NCBI GenBank assembly: GCA_951804985.1 | Contig: OX638130.1 | Location: 7,355,259 to 7,419,258, forward strand | Length of the DNA stretch: 64,000 bases | Source of the DNA: Dryomyza anilis | Lineage: Eukaryota; Arthropoda; Insecta; Diptera; Dryomyzidae | Direction of reading: 5' to 3' | Part shown: positions 54,301-60,257 of the stretch, piece by piece | How the letters are laid out: each line of letters begins with the position of its first letter | How positions within the stretch are numbered: position 1 is the stretch's first letter | Made by a program: the position numbers and the translations under genes | Notes under the pieces: generated by a model | The model's database searches: none | What the model was told of the DNA's origin: nothing | The model's input: only the letters and a program-made list of their open reading frames with translations

Positions 54301-57300
54301 TTTCAAATATTTTTCAAAATTAAATTTTTTTGAAAACACGTCAACTCCCAACATACACTCAATCATTCACCTGTAATAATTTATGTCACGCAGTTATAGC
54401 GCCTCTCAAATACAAAAGGATCTCGAGTACAATTGGGTTTTTACTCGGCCAAAATCATTTCTATTCAATCGCAATTCATTGGTGTTTGTTTAAATGTTGT
54501 TGGTTTTAGTTTATTTTTATGTTTTTAATTTTTTTTTTTAATATATATTTTTATAGAAAAATTGTAAATATTTTAGTGCAATATTATATACATATAATTG
54601 TATGTTTTTTTTATTTCAAAACCTCTCTAAGTGTTAGTTTCCCAGAAACATCCTATATCCTGTAAATGTATTTTGGCCATTTTTAAAATGGTTTCTATTT
54701 TTCGTATGGTTTCTGTTAATTACTCATTTTTCTTCTTATTGGCTTCTGTTTTTTGCATCAACGTCACTTCCAAATTTTCATTACCAACCTTTTAAATGTC
54801 AACTGTCATTTCATATTCAAATAGTTATTATTTTCACCCAATCCATTTTTCTATTCCTGTATCACAATCATCACCATTCACACGTTTTTTTTTTTATATT
54901 TGTACCTTTTGCAAAAAAAAAAATACATATTCAACAATCATCCATTACATCATTTGTATTTAATTTGGCTACTATAACTATTTACCACCACTTCAATCAC
55001 ATCCTCCCAACAACCCAATGAAACATACATTAACCATGCAGTCTTTACGGTTGGCGTTTCCCGCTACCTTATTGCAGTGGCCAGTTGGTTAAGGAGCCTC
55101 CACCATCGCCGTTGCCACTACCACCACCTGTCAAACTCGGTGGCTCACCAATGACATCGCCATTGTACGTATCACCACCATCCTATGAAGAAATAAATAT
55201 TGTGTAATAATTGTGTTTAACATTTTGTGTAGTTATATTGTATAATGTGTGTTGTGTTTTCCTTTTTTTTCTGATGTTTTGCATGTTATAGCAAATATGT
55301 TTTATAGATTTCATAAAAAACAAGCAATATAAAAACTTTTAATAAAAATAATTTCATTTTAATTCATTAAAAAATATATAGATAAGTTCACTCAATCTGC
55401 ATAATATTCATAATATTTAATTATACAGTTGCTATATAGGTTAATTTGCAATTACGCAATATCTTTATACGTTAATTGTTAGCTTATACAGTCGTTTTAG
55501 AGCAAAATCTTCATTAAACTCATTAAACTCATTTCCTGATGACATTATATATTATATAAATTGAATAGATGATTTGGTATATGACATTCAAGTCAGCATA
55601 TTTTTTCAAATGCATATATTATAAAAAATATAATATATAATAAAACTTTTATTTAAAATGTAAAATGTTCTAATAAAATTGTCATCGATTGTAATTTATA
55701 CCAACCTTATACGACTAATTTGTATTTAAAACTTTACAAAAAATGTAATAGACAAATTTGGTTTTATAGCTTTTGTTTAATATTAGTTCAATAATCACTA
55801 TATTATTATTGATTTTGAATTTATTAGATATATCAAAAATTTGAAATTTATTATTTAAATATTTATACAATCGTTATACAGCTAAAATGTATTAAACGCG
55901 TTTAAATCAAATAAATCAATTTTGATGCAGTATATATTTTCTAAGCATATTTTACTAAAGGTGTGTGCGAATTCGACGAAATTGCTGACTAAACTAAATT
56001 TTGTCGGTAATGCAGTGTTCGATTTTTCAATTTAGCAAATTTTCGAGTAGACTAAGTTGAACTAAATTGGATGACAGCAAACAGATATATAGGGTGTGTG
56101 CGAATTCGACTAACTTTCTGACTAAACTAAATTTGGTCGGTAATGCAGTGTTCCACTTTTCAATTTAGTATTTTTTCGAGTAGTCTAAATTGAACTAAAT
56201 TGGATGACAGCAAACAGGCATATGATAATTAATTGATTATGGACTTTAACAATTACCGGTTACCGAATGGCGATCGTTCAATTTAGTTTAGTCAGCAATT
56301 TAGTCGAATTCGCACACACCCTAAATTAAATATATATAGGGTGTGTACGACAAAATATCAGACGTATTTCTTAATCATTAGAAGTGATCGATAAAGCAGT
56401 TTTCATCATGCACTATTTATACAGTACTTATGTAGACTAAACTCATTACAACTGTGATCATTAAGAAGTGGTAGATAAAGCAGTGTTCACTTACAATATT
56501 TATACACTACTTATACAGACTAAACTCATTACAACTGGTTTATTATTTAGTACATTCAGTTTATGTTGATACTATTGATTATGGACTTTAATAATTACCG
56601 GTTAACGAATGGAGATCGAATGAAAAGTCGTTCAATTTAGGTTAGTCAGCAATTTAGTCGAATTCGCACACACCCATAATAATTGATTGATTATGGACTT
56701 TAATAATTACCGGTTAACGAAGGAAGATCGAATGAAAAGTCGTTCAATTTTGTTTAATCAGCAATTTAGTCGAATTCGCACACACCCTAAATTAAATATA
56801 TATAGGGTGTGTACGACAAAATATCAGACGTATTTCTTAATCATTAGAAGTGATCGATAAAGCAGTTTTCATCATGCAATATTTATACAGTACTTATGTA
56901 GACTAAATTCAATACAACTGTGATCATTAAGAAGTGGTAGATAAAGCAGTGTTCACTTACAATATTTATACACTACTTATACAGACTAAACTCATTACAA
57001 CTGGTTTATTATTTAGTACATTCAGTTTATATTGATACTAATTGATGGGTATGTGATCGATCGAATGAAAATCTGTGGTTGAGTCTTCATAATTGGACAA
57101 ACTCGCACACACCCTTAGAATATATTGATAAACAAGTAACAGATTTATGCCTATCCAGAACATATTCCAAACTAACGAAGAAAGTTACTAACTTTTTTCC
57201 AACTGTTATTATATTTTTTTATTAATATGCGCTATGATGGAAATATGAATAAATTAATTTTTAGCAACCTGTAATATTATGTGTACGAATTCGTCTAAAT

Positions 57301-58351
57301 TACTGACTAAACTAAATATTGTCGGTAATGCAGTGTTGACTATTCAATTAAGCAAATTTTCGAGCAGACTAAATTCAACTAAATTGGATGACAGCAAACA
57401 GGCAAATGATAATCAATTGATTACGGATTTTAACAATTACCGGTTACCGAATGGAGATCGAATGAAAGCCGTTCAATTAAGGGTGTGTGCGAATTTGACT
57501 AAATTGTTGACTAAGCTAAATTGAATGAGTTTTCATTCGATAACAATTCGTCCTCACTAAATCGATTATCATATGTCTCTTAGCTCTTATCAAATTCAGT
57601 TCAATTTAGTAAACACGAACATTTTCTAAATTGTAAAGTGTCACTGCATCAACAATTTAGTCGAATTCGCACACATCCTAACAAGTGATTATACGAATGA
57701 TTATCGACTTTACAGATTGCCGATTACGGAATTTCGATTGAAATAGTTTGATTTAGTTTAGTTACAAGGTTGAATTTAGGGAGTGTGCATTGTAGACATT
57801 TTTTGGAAATGCAGTGTTTTCATATCGTACAATTTTACATTATCATTAACACTGTATTACCGACAACGTGCAGAAATTTAGCTAAGTCTTCAAATTTATA
57901 CAAACTAGCACACATCATTAATATATATATATATATATATATTTTTATTAAATCTAATTTTATTTGCCTATAAATCTTTCATTTGAAATTATCTATTGAT
58001 ATAAATTAGATGAGTGAGTTTTTGAATGGATTTTCGGAATGAATATGTTTTTTTCTGTTTGTAATTAAGCCTCTTAATTTTTAGAATTATGTGTTTATTT
58101 AATTTTTTATTAAATCTTATTGAAATTAGTCATTTTTATTTAAATATTTTCAGTAGCAAAATGTTACACTTGATCAAAATTTAATCAAAATTTTGTTTCT
58201 CTCTTTTTTCATTTATTCCATAAACAGAGATGAGAAGCAGCCACTGCAAACGCCAACTGGCAGCATGAAACAGAACTCGAGCGTGGAATTCGATGGAAAG
58301 TTCGTGCACTCGCGTAGCGGTGAAATTATCGGCAAAAACTCAGCAGTGTGA
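15133..58351 (+). CDS. Fas2: Fasciclin II, neural cell adhesion protein (3' part of gene, spliced)
   Basis: This is an NCAM-type homophilic adhesion protein of axons, synapses and epithelia. The main spliced form joins 15133-15307, 31000-31163, 41399-41523, 41591-43081, 43295-43478, 53911-54112, 55042-55164 and 58228-58351. A 54-nt exon at 17016-17069 is optional. Domains in order: Ig1 (two exons), Ig2 to Ig5, two FNIII domains, one membrane span, and a cytoplasmic tail with a proline-rich part and C-terminal NSAV. Stretches such as [24 protein letters not shown] and [16 protein letters not shown] match Drosophila Fas2 as I remember it. The first exon in the window starts inside a codon, so the signal-peptide exon is upstream of base 1. 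In flies the gene makes GPI-linked and transmembrane (PEST+ and PEST-) forms, and the splice structure here supports all three. Confidence 0.97.
15695..15885. repeat. Tandem duplication, 95-bp offset
   Basis: GACCTATGCACGAAATAATA starts at 15702 and 15797. The downstream sequence, through CCCCTAAACAATAGCTTTG, is almost identical in both copies. Confidence 0.92.
16030..16445. repeat. Degenerate repeat rich in GAATTC
   Basis: The phrase TATTCGAATTCTACCCGTAT and shorter variants recur through about 400 bp. About eleven GAATTC hexamers can be counted. The 85-codon open frame here only follows the repeat. Confidence 0.85.
17016..17069 (+). CDS. Fas2: Candidate 18-codon cassette exon in Fas2 Ig domain 1
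   Basis: A 54-nt segment is flanked by an acceptor (CATATAG ending at 17015) and a strong donor (GTAAGT at 17070). Its length is a multiple of three and its phase fits both neighbours. Inclusion turns ...LPKP|TGRNQ... into ...[27 protein letters not shown]... with no stop. It would insert 18 residues, rich in Tyr and basic residues, into the loop between the Ig C strand and the D/E strands. This sits like the small VASE exon of vertebrate NCAM, although VASE is in Ig4. The codon content looks coding compared with the AT-rich flanks. No transcript evidence is available here. Confidence 0.72.
18090..19510. repeat. Degenerate minisatellite, unit about 20 bp
   Basis: The phrase CAACAATATTTTAGTTGTTT recurs for about 1.4 kb with substitutions and small length changes. 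Longer sub-blocks repeat too: a block near 18450-18610 resembles 19040-19200. Confidence 0.9.
20490..22020. repeat. Dispersed diverged repeat with CCTAAAAATATGCAACA
   Basis: The phrase GCCCTAAAAATATGCAACAA and variants appear near 20500, 20750, 20935, 21066, 21923 and 22005, embedded in AT-rich sequence. The spacing is irregular, so this is probably an old decayed tandem array. Confidence 0.5.
22680..23770. repeat. Direct duplication, about 674-bp offset
   Basis: The block beginning GATAAATACTATAAATTCAA at about 22684 recurs at about 23358 with few differences. It runs through AATAAAATCAAATGTA and CCAAAGGACAA. The first copy contains the MITE at 23069-23289; the second lacks it. Confidence 0.88.
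23069..23289. mobile_element. MITE copy 1, 221 bp, TA target duplication
   Basis: Terminal inverted repeats CACCCAGAAAAAAA and TTTTTTTCTGGGTG are flanked by TA on both sides (23067-23068 and 23290-23291). This fits a non-autonomous Tc1/mariner-type element. The interior is AT-rich with AATAGTATA phrases and has no open frame. It is nearly identical to the copy at 24604. Confidence 0.92.
24604..24823. mobile_element. MITE copy 2, 220 bp, TA target duplication
   Basis: It has the same terminal repeats and interior as the 23069 copy, with TA at 24602-24603 and 24824-24825. The high identity of the two copies suggests recent movement or gene conversion. Confidence 0.92.
25240..26180. other. Less AT-rich intronic island with TGT and GTTGCT tracts
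   Basis: This segment contrasts with the TA-rich flanks. It holds a (TG)n-type run near 25335-25360, CAATGGCGATTGCAATGGCG near 25640, and GTTGTTGCTGCTGCTGTT triplets near 25840-25910. Overlapping open frames on both strands are low-complexity and mutually exclusive, so no gene is called. It could be a regulatory island. Confidence 0.4.
26310..27850. repeat. Degenerate repeat AACTTAACGAACGTTTTTAT, with a 145-bp higher-order unit
   Basis: The roughly 20-bp phrase AAACTTAACGAAAGTTTTT recurs for 1.5 kb. Between about 26700 and 27150 a longer unit repeats three times: AACGTACATTCTTATGCATT occurs at 26771, 26916 and 27061, exactly 145 bp apart. The same short phrase is found again in two other introns of this gene. 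Confidence 0.92.
29305..30237. mobile_element. Non-autonomous element, 0.93 kb, with 35-bp terminal inverted repeats
   Basis: The left end starts ATATATCGTCACTTTCATGC and the right end is its inverted match (GCATGTCAGTGACGATATAT). The TIRs extend about 35 bp to GGCGAATGTG. Inside, an approximately 100-bp module with AACATTAATTGTTTGTTTTT and ATCGATTGGCATCATTATTT occurs four times in alternating orientation (about 29460-29570, 29595-29690, 29745-29860 and 29895-29980). The phrase CAAAAGGGCGAAT is subterminal. There is no open frame, and the target duplication is unclear (possibly TA or ATAT). Confidence 0.85.
31000..31163 (+). CDS. Fas2: Fas2 exon: second half of Ig domain 1
   Basis: The acceptor AATAATAG ends at 30999 and the donor GTGAGT starts at 31164. 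The exon supplies the last base of the codon left by either the 15133 exon (CC+A, Pro) or the cassette exon (GT+A, Val). It then reads [20 protein letters not shown]. The F-strand cysteine is at 31103-31105 ([13 protein letters not shown]). It ends with one base (G) that joins TG of the next exon to make Val (TY-VAITW). Confidence 0.96.
32200..33140. repeat. Tandem repeat, about 230-250-bp unit, four diverged copies
   Basis: Each unit carries AACTTAACGAAAGCCTAAAAG, GAAAATTGCAAAATTTAATA, CAGCACTTTTGCTAACTTAA and GAAAGCTCAATTTTGCTAT. Copies start near 32205, 32420, 32675 and 32900. It shares the AACTTAACGAA phrase with the 26310-27850 array. Confidence 0.85.
33220..34000. other. Less AT-rich intronic island with CAACAA and AGTAGT runs
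   Basis: Trinucleotide tracts (CAACAACAACAAC near 33525, TAGTAGTAGTAG near 33720) lie within comparatively GC-rich DNA. Open frames of 70-129 codons occur on both strands and overlap each other. None has a recognisable domain or a splice frame joining Fas2. It may be a regulatory island, with low certainty. Confidence 0.35.
34525..35545. mobile_element. Foldback element, about 1 kb, arms about 400 bp
   Basis: The left arm (about 34525-34935) and right arm (about 35090-35545) are inverted, diverged copies. Landmarks are AGGGTGTTTAAGAAATGCAT at 34612 against ATGCATTTCTAAAACACCCT at 35441; TTACTGACATAA against TTATGTCAGTAA; and TCTTGTGATTTGGTG against CACCAAATCACAAGA. Pairing continues outward through AATTTTGCAC..CAGTT and GACTCAAA..AATAAGAAAAT. 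The central loop of about 160 bp is AT-rich. No transposase frame is present. Confidence 0.85.
37830..39410. repeat. Degenerate GAAGAATATGAGAA repeat
   Basis: Phrases GAGAAGAATATGAGAAGAAT and GAGTAGAGTATGAGTAGA recur on the + strand for 1.5 kb. A longer block around 38170-38330 repeats at about 38410-38590. Minus-strand open frames rich in Ser, Tyr, Ile and Leu are by-products. Confidence 0.9.
39417..39800. repeat. 11-bp satellite AGTATGAGTAT
   Basis: The unit GAGTATAGTAT repeats almost perfectly for about 380 bp with rare C, T or G variants. Because 11 is not a multiple of three, a 33-bp frame cycle gives minus-strand frames with repeating [11 protein letters not shown] peptides in more than one frame. 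These are not credible genes. Confidence 0.95.
39800..40330. repeat. Segmental duplication, 332-bp offset, including a second short 11-bp satellite
   Basis: The block GCACAAAATAGTAA through AAGATCTGGTGAAGTAGAAG occurs at 39871 and 40203. Each copy is preceded by TATGAGAAGAAT and AAGATAATAAGAAAAAAAG. Between them, 40005-40130 carries the 11-bp AGTATGAGTAT satellite again. The unit therefore duplicated with its satellite arm. Confidence 0.9.
41091..41184. repeat. Imperfect palindrome with nested hairpin
   Basis: AAGGAGTAGGAC near 41091 pairs roughly with TTACTCCTTTG near 41175. Inside is a perfect 9-bp stem, CACAACTTC (41110-41118) and GAAGTTGTG (41128-41136), with a 9-base loop. It lies about 215 bases before the Ig2 exon. 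Confidence 0.55.
41399..41523 (+). CDS. Fas2: Fas2 exon: first half of Ig domain 2
   Basis: The acceptor is CTTTTCAG ending at 41398, with a T-rich tract before it, and the donor is GTAAGA at 41524. It encodes [20 protein letters not shown], then the B-strand cysteine ([12 protein letters not shown]) and C-strand IDWLRNGDP, ending on a complete codon. The closeness to Drosophila Fas2 in this stretch is part of the gene assignment. Confidence 0.97.
41591..43081 (+). CDS. Fas2: Fas2 large exon: end of Ig2, Ig3, Ig4, Ig5, FNIII-1 and start of FNIII-2
   Basis: The exon is 1491 nt (497 codons) with phase 0 at both ends. The acceptor is TTTATTAG ending at 41590 and the donor is GTATGT at 43082. 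Ig2 closes with [20 protein letters not shown]. Ig3 runs about 41745-42020 (FAANCTATG ... [13 protein letters not shown]). Ig4 runs about 42020-42335 ([10 protein letters not shown] ... [13 protein letters not shown]). Ig5 runs about 42335-42630 (ANLSCLAMG ... [10 protein letters not shown]). FNIII-1 follows ([32 protein letters not shown]), then the start of FNIII-2 ([20 protein letters not shown]). Several N-glycosylation sequons are visible (NCT, NMT, NLS, NAT, NRS). The intron before it is only 67 bases. Confidence 0.98.
43110..43270. repeat. AACTTAACGAAACTTTT repeat in a short intron
   Basis: The 213-base intron 43082-43294 holds about six copies of GAAACTTAACGAAACTTTT-like phrases. This is the same word that makes up the arrays at 26310-27850 and 32200-33140. 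Confidence 0.85.
43295..43478 (+). CDS. Fas2: Fas2 exon: second half of FNIII domain 2 (transmembrane form)
   Basis: The acceptor is TTCTGCACAG ending at 43294 and the donor is GTGAGT at 43479. It encodes [20 protein letters not shown], then [20 protein letters not shown] and SIVMKTTR. It leaves one base (G) that joins GC of the exon at 53911 to give Gly ([12 protein letters not shown]). This completes the last extracellular domain before the membrane region. Confidence 0.97.
43295..43696 (+). CDS. Fas2: Fas2 alternative terminal exon: GPI-anchor ending
   Basis: If the donor at 43479 is not used, the frame stays open for 72 more codons to TAG at 43694-43696. The added part is Ser/Thr/Asn-rich (repeated TTTT), with small residues suitable for an omega site (for example FNSAAAST). 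It ends in a hydrophobic stretch, [13 protein letters not shown], with no charged residue after it. This is the layout of a GPI signal. Drosophila Fas2 is known to make a GPI-linked form, and this position fits. The next 700 bases are AT-rich; I did not find a canonical AATAAA close by. Confidence 0.85.
   Translation, partial: GVKMAGTWHELENECISVDVVETTNFEMSHLGGNTYYRIELRAHNAIGFSSPASIVMKTTRGESDSANNNLGTLLYSAGFNSAAASTKHKSNMLFTKFTTTPTTTTTNTITVLTAITTTTCITLFSILASMLV
44380..45690. repeat. Diverged tandem repeat, unit roughly 150-240 bp
   Basis: Each unit has GTAAATTTACACATGTCATA, AAATTACGAC and TTAAATCTATAGAATTCTTT, then a CTCAACAT segment. Copies are recognisable near 44525, 44680, 44940, 45185, 45360 and 45530. 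The spacing is uneven. Confidence 0.7.
46015..46090. repeat. Short tandem repeat, about 23-bp unit
   Basis: CGTTACATAGAAAATACAT and close variants repeat about four times. Confidence 0.7.
48723..48946. mobile_element. Diverged MITE of the GGGTGTGTGCGAATT family
   Basis: The left end is AGGGTGTGCGAATTTATCGA and the right end is TATTCGCACACACCCT, an inverted match. The interior keeps ACTAAATTGTTCAATTTTT and TAGTTTAGTCTTGAAA-like motifs of the family seen in the last intron and downstream flank, but is more diverged. Confidence 0.8.
49672..49937 (+). CDS. Less AT-rich open frame; possible alternative terminal exon, unproven
   Basis: An 85-codon frame from ATG at 49680 to TAA at 49935-49937 lies in a short GC-richer island. 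It begins [16 protein letters not shown], has Ala/Thr runs from CAACAACAACAAC-type triplets, then a more ordinary part ([18 protein letters not shown] ... [12 protein letters not shown]). An AG at 49670-49671 would give phase-correct joining to the 43478 donor (TTR-VIAMATL...). However, there is no good pyrimidine tract before that AG and I do not recognise the peptide. It may be chance, a small separate ORF, or a rare exon. Confidence 0.22.
51180..51930. repeat. Tandem repeat, unit about 290-345 bp, about three copies
   Basis: TTTTCTGAGTGCTGG-like ends recur at about 51284, 51572 and 51918. Between them GGTACTATTGATTTAATAGT and TTTAAAAATTGTTGATT recur at about 51370 and 51727, with CATATAAAGTT boxes. 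Confidence 0.75.
52265..52450. repeat. Minisatellite, unit about 20-30 bp
   Basis: Phrases AATGGTATGTTTATAGAATT and TAATGGTATGTTAATACTAT repeat about seven times. Confidence 0.85.
53911..54112 (+). CDS. Fas2: Fas2 exon: membrane span and start of cytoplasmic tail
   Basis: The acceptor ACATTTAG ends at 53910 and the donor GTATGT starts at 54113. It encodes [20 protein letters not shown], a membrane span of about 23 residues ([21 protein letters not shown]), and a tail start with basic residues ([19 protein letters not shown]). It leaves AG, which gives Ser when the next exon starts with T and Arg when it starts with A. It can therefore join 54394, 55042 or 58228 in frame. The cysteines at the inner membrane face (FLCC) could be palmitoylated, which is inference. 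Confidence 0.97.
54394..54493 (+). CDS. Fas2: Candidate alternative terminal exon with its own cytoplasmic tail
   Basis: An acceptor (ATGTCACGCAG ending at 54393) is followed by a frame that joins the AG of the 54112 donor as AG+T (Ser). The frame runs 33 codons to TAA at 54491-54493. It begins [17 protein letters not shown] and ends NRNSLVFV. Base composition in the first two thirds is much less AT-rich than the surrounding intron, as expected for coding sequence. The C-terminal V-F-V would fit a class II PDZ ligand, unlike the S-A-V of the main form. There is no downstream donor in frame before the stop. Transcript evidence is needed; chance is the alternative. Confidence 0.5.
55042..55164 (+). 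CDS. Fas2: Fas2 cassette exon: proline-rich cytoplasmic segment (PEST+ form)
   Basis: The exon is 123 nt (41 codons); the acceptor AACCATGCAG ends at 55041 and the donor GTACGT starts at 55165. It encodes [20 protein letters not shown], then [20 protein letters not shown] and P. The phase is the same at both ends, so skipping it joins 54112 to 58228 in frame (KLG-R-DEKQP). That gives a shorter tail. This matches the PEST+ and PEST- transmembrane forms known in Drosophila. The proline-rich core could bind SH3 domains, which is inference. Confidence 0.93.
55042..55207 (+). CDS. Fas2: Possible read-through form of the cassette exon with a PPSY tail
   Basis: If the donor at 55165 is ignored, the frame stays open for 14 codons from the split codon to TAA at 55205-55207, adding [14 protein letters not shown]. 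The extension contains PPSY (55175-55186), a consensus PPxY ligand for WW domains such as those of Nedd4-type ubiquitin ligases. Composition stays coding-like up to the stop and becomes AT-rich directly after it. It would be an alternative C-terminus replacing the S-A-V end. No transcript evidence is available from sequence alone. Confidence 0.45.
55960..56090 (+). mobile_element. MITE, GGGTGTGTGCGAATT family, left half only
   Basis: Starts AGGTGTGTGCGAATTCGACG and has the family's GTCGGTAATGCAGTGTTCGA and GACAGCAAACAGA segments. It stops where the next copy begins at 56091. Confidence 0.85.
56091..56322. mobile_element. MITE, GGGTGTGTGCGAATT family, 232 bp
   Basis: Left end AGGGTGTGTGCGAATTCGAC, right end GTCGAATTCGCACACACCCT. 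TIRs of more than 30 bp continue through ACTAAATT and GACTAAACTAAA. The interior has GGTAATGCAGTG, TTGGATGACAGCAAACAGGC and CAATTACCGGTTACCGAATG. Confidence 0.93.
56322..57115. repeat. 466-bp direct duplication carrying composite MITE copies
   Basis: TAAATTAAATATATATAGGG starts at 56322 and again at 56788, and the following sequence is nearly identical for over 200 bp. Each copy holds an element starting AGGGTGTGTACGACAAAATA (56338 and 56804). The first ends with the family right end near 56675, a further right-half remnant ends near 56787, and the second ends near 57115 (CACACACCCT). The interiors contain TCATTACAACTGTGATCATT, not found in the standard family member, so these are composite or a sister family. 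Confidence 0.85.
57281..57479. mobile_element. MITE, GGGTGTGTGCGAATT family, right end lost
   Basis: Starts GTGTACGAATTCGTCTAAAT and contains GTCGGTAATGCAGTG, GATGACAGCAAACAGG and ACCGGTTACCGAATGG. It runs directly into the next copy. Confidence 0.82.
57480..57679. mobile_element. MITE, GGGTGTGTGCGAATT family, 200 bp
   Basis: Left end AGGGTGTGTGCGAATTTGAC, right end GTCGAATTCGCACACATCCT. The interior differs from the 56091 copy in orientation and length (CGATTATCATATGTCTCTTA), as expected if it is a different deletion product of a longer palindromic parent. Confidence 0.85.
57778..57920. mobile_element. Decayed element of the same family
   Basis: AGGGAGTGTGCATTG near 57778 and CAAACTAGCACACATCATT near 57901 are weak ends. 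The interior keeps GGAAATGCAGTGTT and TTACCGACAACG. Confidence 0.5.
57920..58227. other. Fas2: End of last Fas2 intron
   Basis: A (TA)n run of about 20 bases near 57922-57942 is followed by AT-rich sequence and a T-rich tract (TTTCTCTCTTTTTTCATTTATTCC, split here as TTTCTCTCTTTTTTC then ATTTATTCC) leading to the acceptor at 58226-58227. Nothing else is visible. Confidence 0.75.
58228..58351 (+). CDS. Fas2: Fas2 last coding exon, C-terminal tail ending Ser-Ala-Val
   Basis: The acceptor CCATAAACAG ends at 58227 and the stop TGA is at 58349-58351. The first base A completes TT+A (Leu, cassette included) or AG+A (Arg, cassette skipped). It then encodes [20 protein letters not shown] and [20 protein letters not shown]. 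The last three residues form a class I PDZ ligand. In Drosophila, Fas2 binds Discs large (and related PDZ proteins) through this end at synapses and epithelial junctions. This tail is highly conserved with the fly protein. Confidence 0.97.
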
Positions 58352-58700
58352 ATGCCGCATTAAAGCAGAGAAAGAGGCACATGAAAGATAGAACGACGCA
58401 AAGAAAGAAAAGCGGAAACGGAAACAGCCTGTACAATGCAGTGTTGCAAAACCAAGACAAACAAAAAGTATTTAAATGTAAAATTTTGATTTAAAAATGA
58501 ACAAAACAAACTACAAATTTCTACAAAAATAAGAAAAAAATGTAGAAAACCAAAGTCATTCTTACTCGCTGTTACATGCTGTATAATGTGTAACAAAAAA
58601 GAAAACTGATAAAAATTAAATTTAGTTAAATCTAACACAAAAAAAAAAGAAAAATAAAAAACGCATTATGCAGCAAGTAGTTTTAATAATTTTGCACTTT
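58352..58700 (+). other. Fas2: Fas2 3' UTR (extent uncertain)
   Basis: Sequence after the stop is A-rich and has no further coding character. Candidate polyadenylation signals AATAAA are at 58653-58658 and 58803-58808, with more farther on. Which one is used cannot be told. Drosophila Fas2 3' UTRs can be long, so the UTR may continue past 58700. Confidence 0.5.
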
Positions 58701-59734
58701 ATTTTAATTTTTTTTTATATATAACTTTAATTTAAGTCAACTATAAAGCATACAAAAATCCCATTCATTTTTGCCTTAATTAATGCATAAAACAAAAATA
58801 CAAATAAAAAATACTTAATTTAGCATAAAATTAATTATAATGCATATATAGTCTATAAGTTGCATCGCCATATTTAATGTAATTATTAAAAAAAATCATT
58901 TTGTAAAAGTAAGCTTTTGGTTTAAGAAATCTTAACACATGACATATATTCAATTGACTGCTCAAATATTTACAAAACCACAAGAACAACAAAAAAAATA
59001 CTTAATTTAAAAATTTTCGTACTTAAATTCGAACCAGAAACAAGACTACATTTGGGGTAAATTATACTAACAAAAAAAAAACTGAATATTAATTGAAAAC
59101 TGTGGCTTATGTGTAAAAAATATAAAAAATAATTTATAATTTTTTGATGACAAAAAAATAAAAAAATATTTCTAAAAAACGCGTAAAAAATGCTCAATTT
59201 AGTTATAAATCTAAAACTGCGTTATATAAAAATAAATTGTCATATTTATAGCCAATTATAAAAAATGTTCAATTTATTATGCGTAACATATACATGACAT
59301 ACCACATAGTTCATCGCCAAAAGTTCATTATAAAAATAACTGATAATTAAATTTATATATTAAACTAAACAAAAGTATTAAAATAAAGCCGCTTTTTTAA
59401 TATTTTTATGTTTTAAAATTTAAGTTTTTTTTAACAAAAATATGTAATATTTTTAATTTGACTTATTGCATAAAAACTACCCCCGCTTCATTTGACATTT
59501 ATTGTATAATAATTAAATGTATTGAATTAAATTAAGTAAAAAATTTATAAAAATCAAAAAACGTATATATGAAAAGAAAACTCTATATATATTTAATGTA
59601 AATGTATTTTTTAGTTATTAAGTAATTTTTCTAAAAAAAAATAAGCAAAAAATAAAAATTAAAAAAAAAAAAACAACAAACATTGGAAAATCTTTTATTT
59701 TTGCATAAATTTTCTTTTTTTTTTTTGCTATTTA
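58700..59734. other. AT-rich 3' UTR or flank, no gene seen
   Basis: Only AT-rich low-complexity DNA with short minus-strand open frames lacking ordinary composition. Nothing recognisable. Confidence 0.7.
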
Positions 59735-59937
59735 AGATGTGTGCGAGTATATCTAAATGTGAAGAGTTAACTAAATTTATCGATAATGCAGTGTTTATTC
59801 AATTTTCAAATCTAATTTCAAATTTTCGAGCAATCCAACAGATGATTACCGACTTTACTAATTATCGGTTATCTAAAGCTATCGAATGAAAAGCCGACTA
59901 AATTGTCTTTAAATTTAGATGAATTCGCACACACCCG
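59735..59937. mobile_element. MITE, GGGTGTGTGCGAATT family, downstream of Fas2
   Basis: Left end AGATGTGTGCGAGTATATCT, right end GATGAATTCGCACACACCC. The interior keeps CGATAATGCAGTGTT, TTTTCGAGCA and ATGATTACCGACTTTA. A chance 68-codon frame spans most of it. Confidence 0.82.
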
Positions 59938-60257
59938 TGTTTCATACATGGTTTGCCTGAAATAAAACAAAATCTACAAAATGCATAAATACTTCAGCGC
60001 CTTTTCGAGCTTCTTCACATTTAAATAATTAAAAATCTTATATTATTAAAAATTAACAAAATATAAAGTATATATTTAAAGCATTAATGTATAGCAAAAA
60101 AATAGTAGTTAAGTTGTATGAGGCCAAACAGATATTTATTACTATAAAAAATATATATTTCGGAATTTTGCGTAAATTAAATTTCGAAATAATTTTAAAA
60201 AATAAGACTAAACTATTGAAAAAATCGTTTTAAGAATGTGTGCAAGTTTGTCTCATT

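Noticed and set aside
57279..57524. 81-codon frame ([13 protein letters not shown]...) in the last intron
   Set aside because: It is a translation of two abutting MITE copies; the peptide repeats because the TIR repeats.
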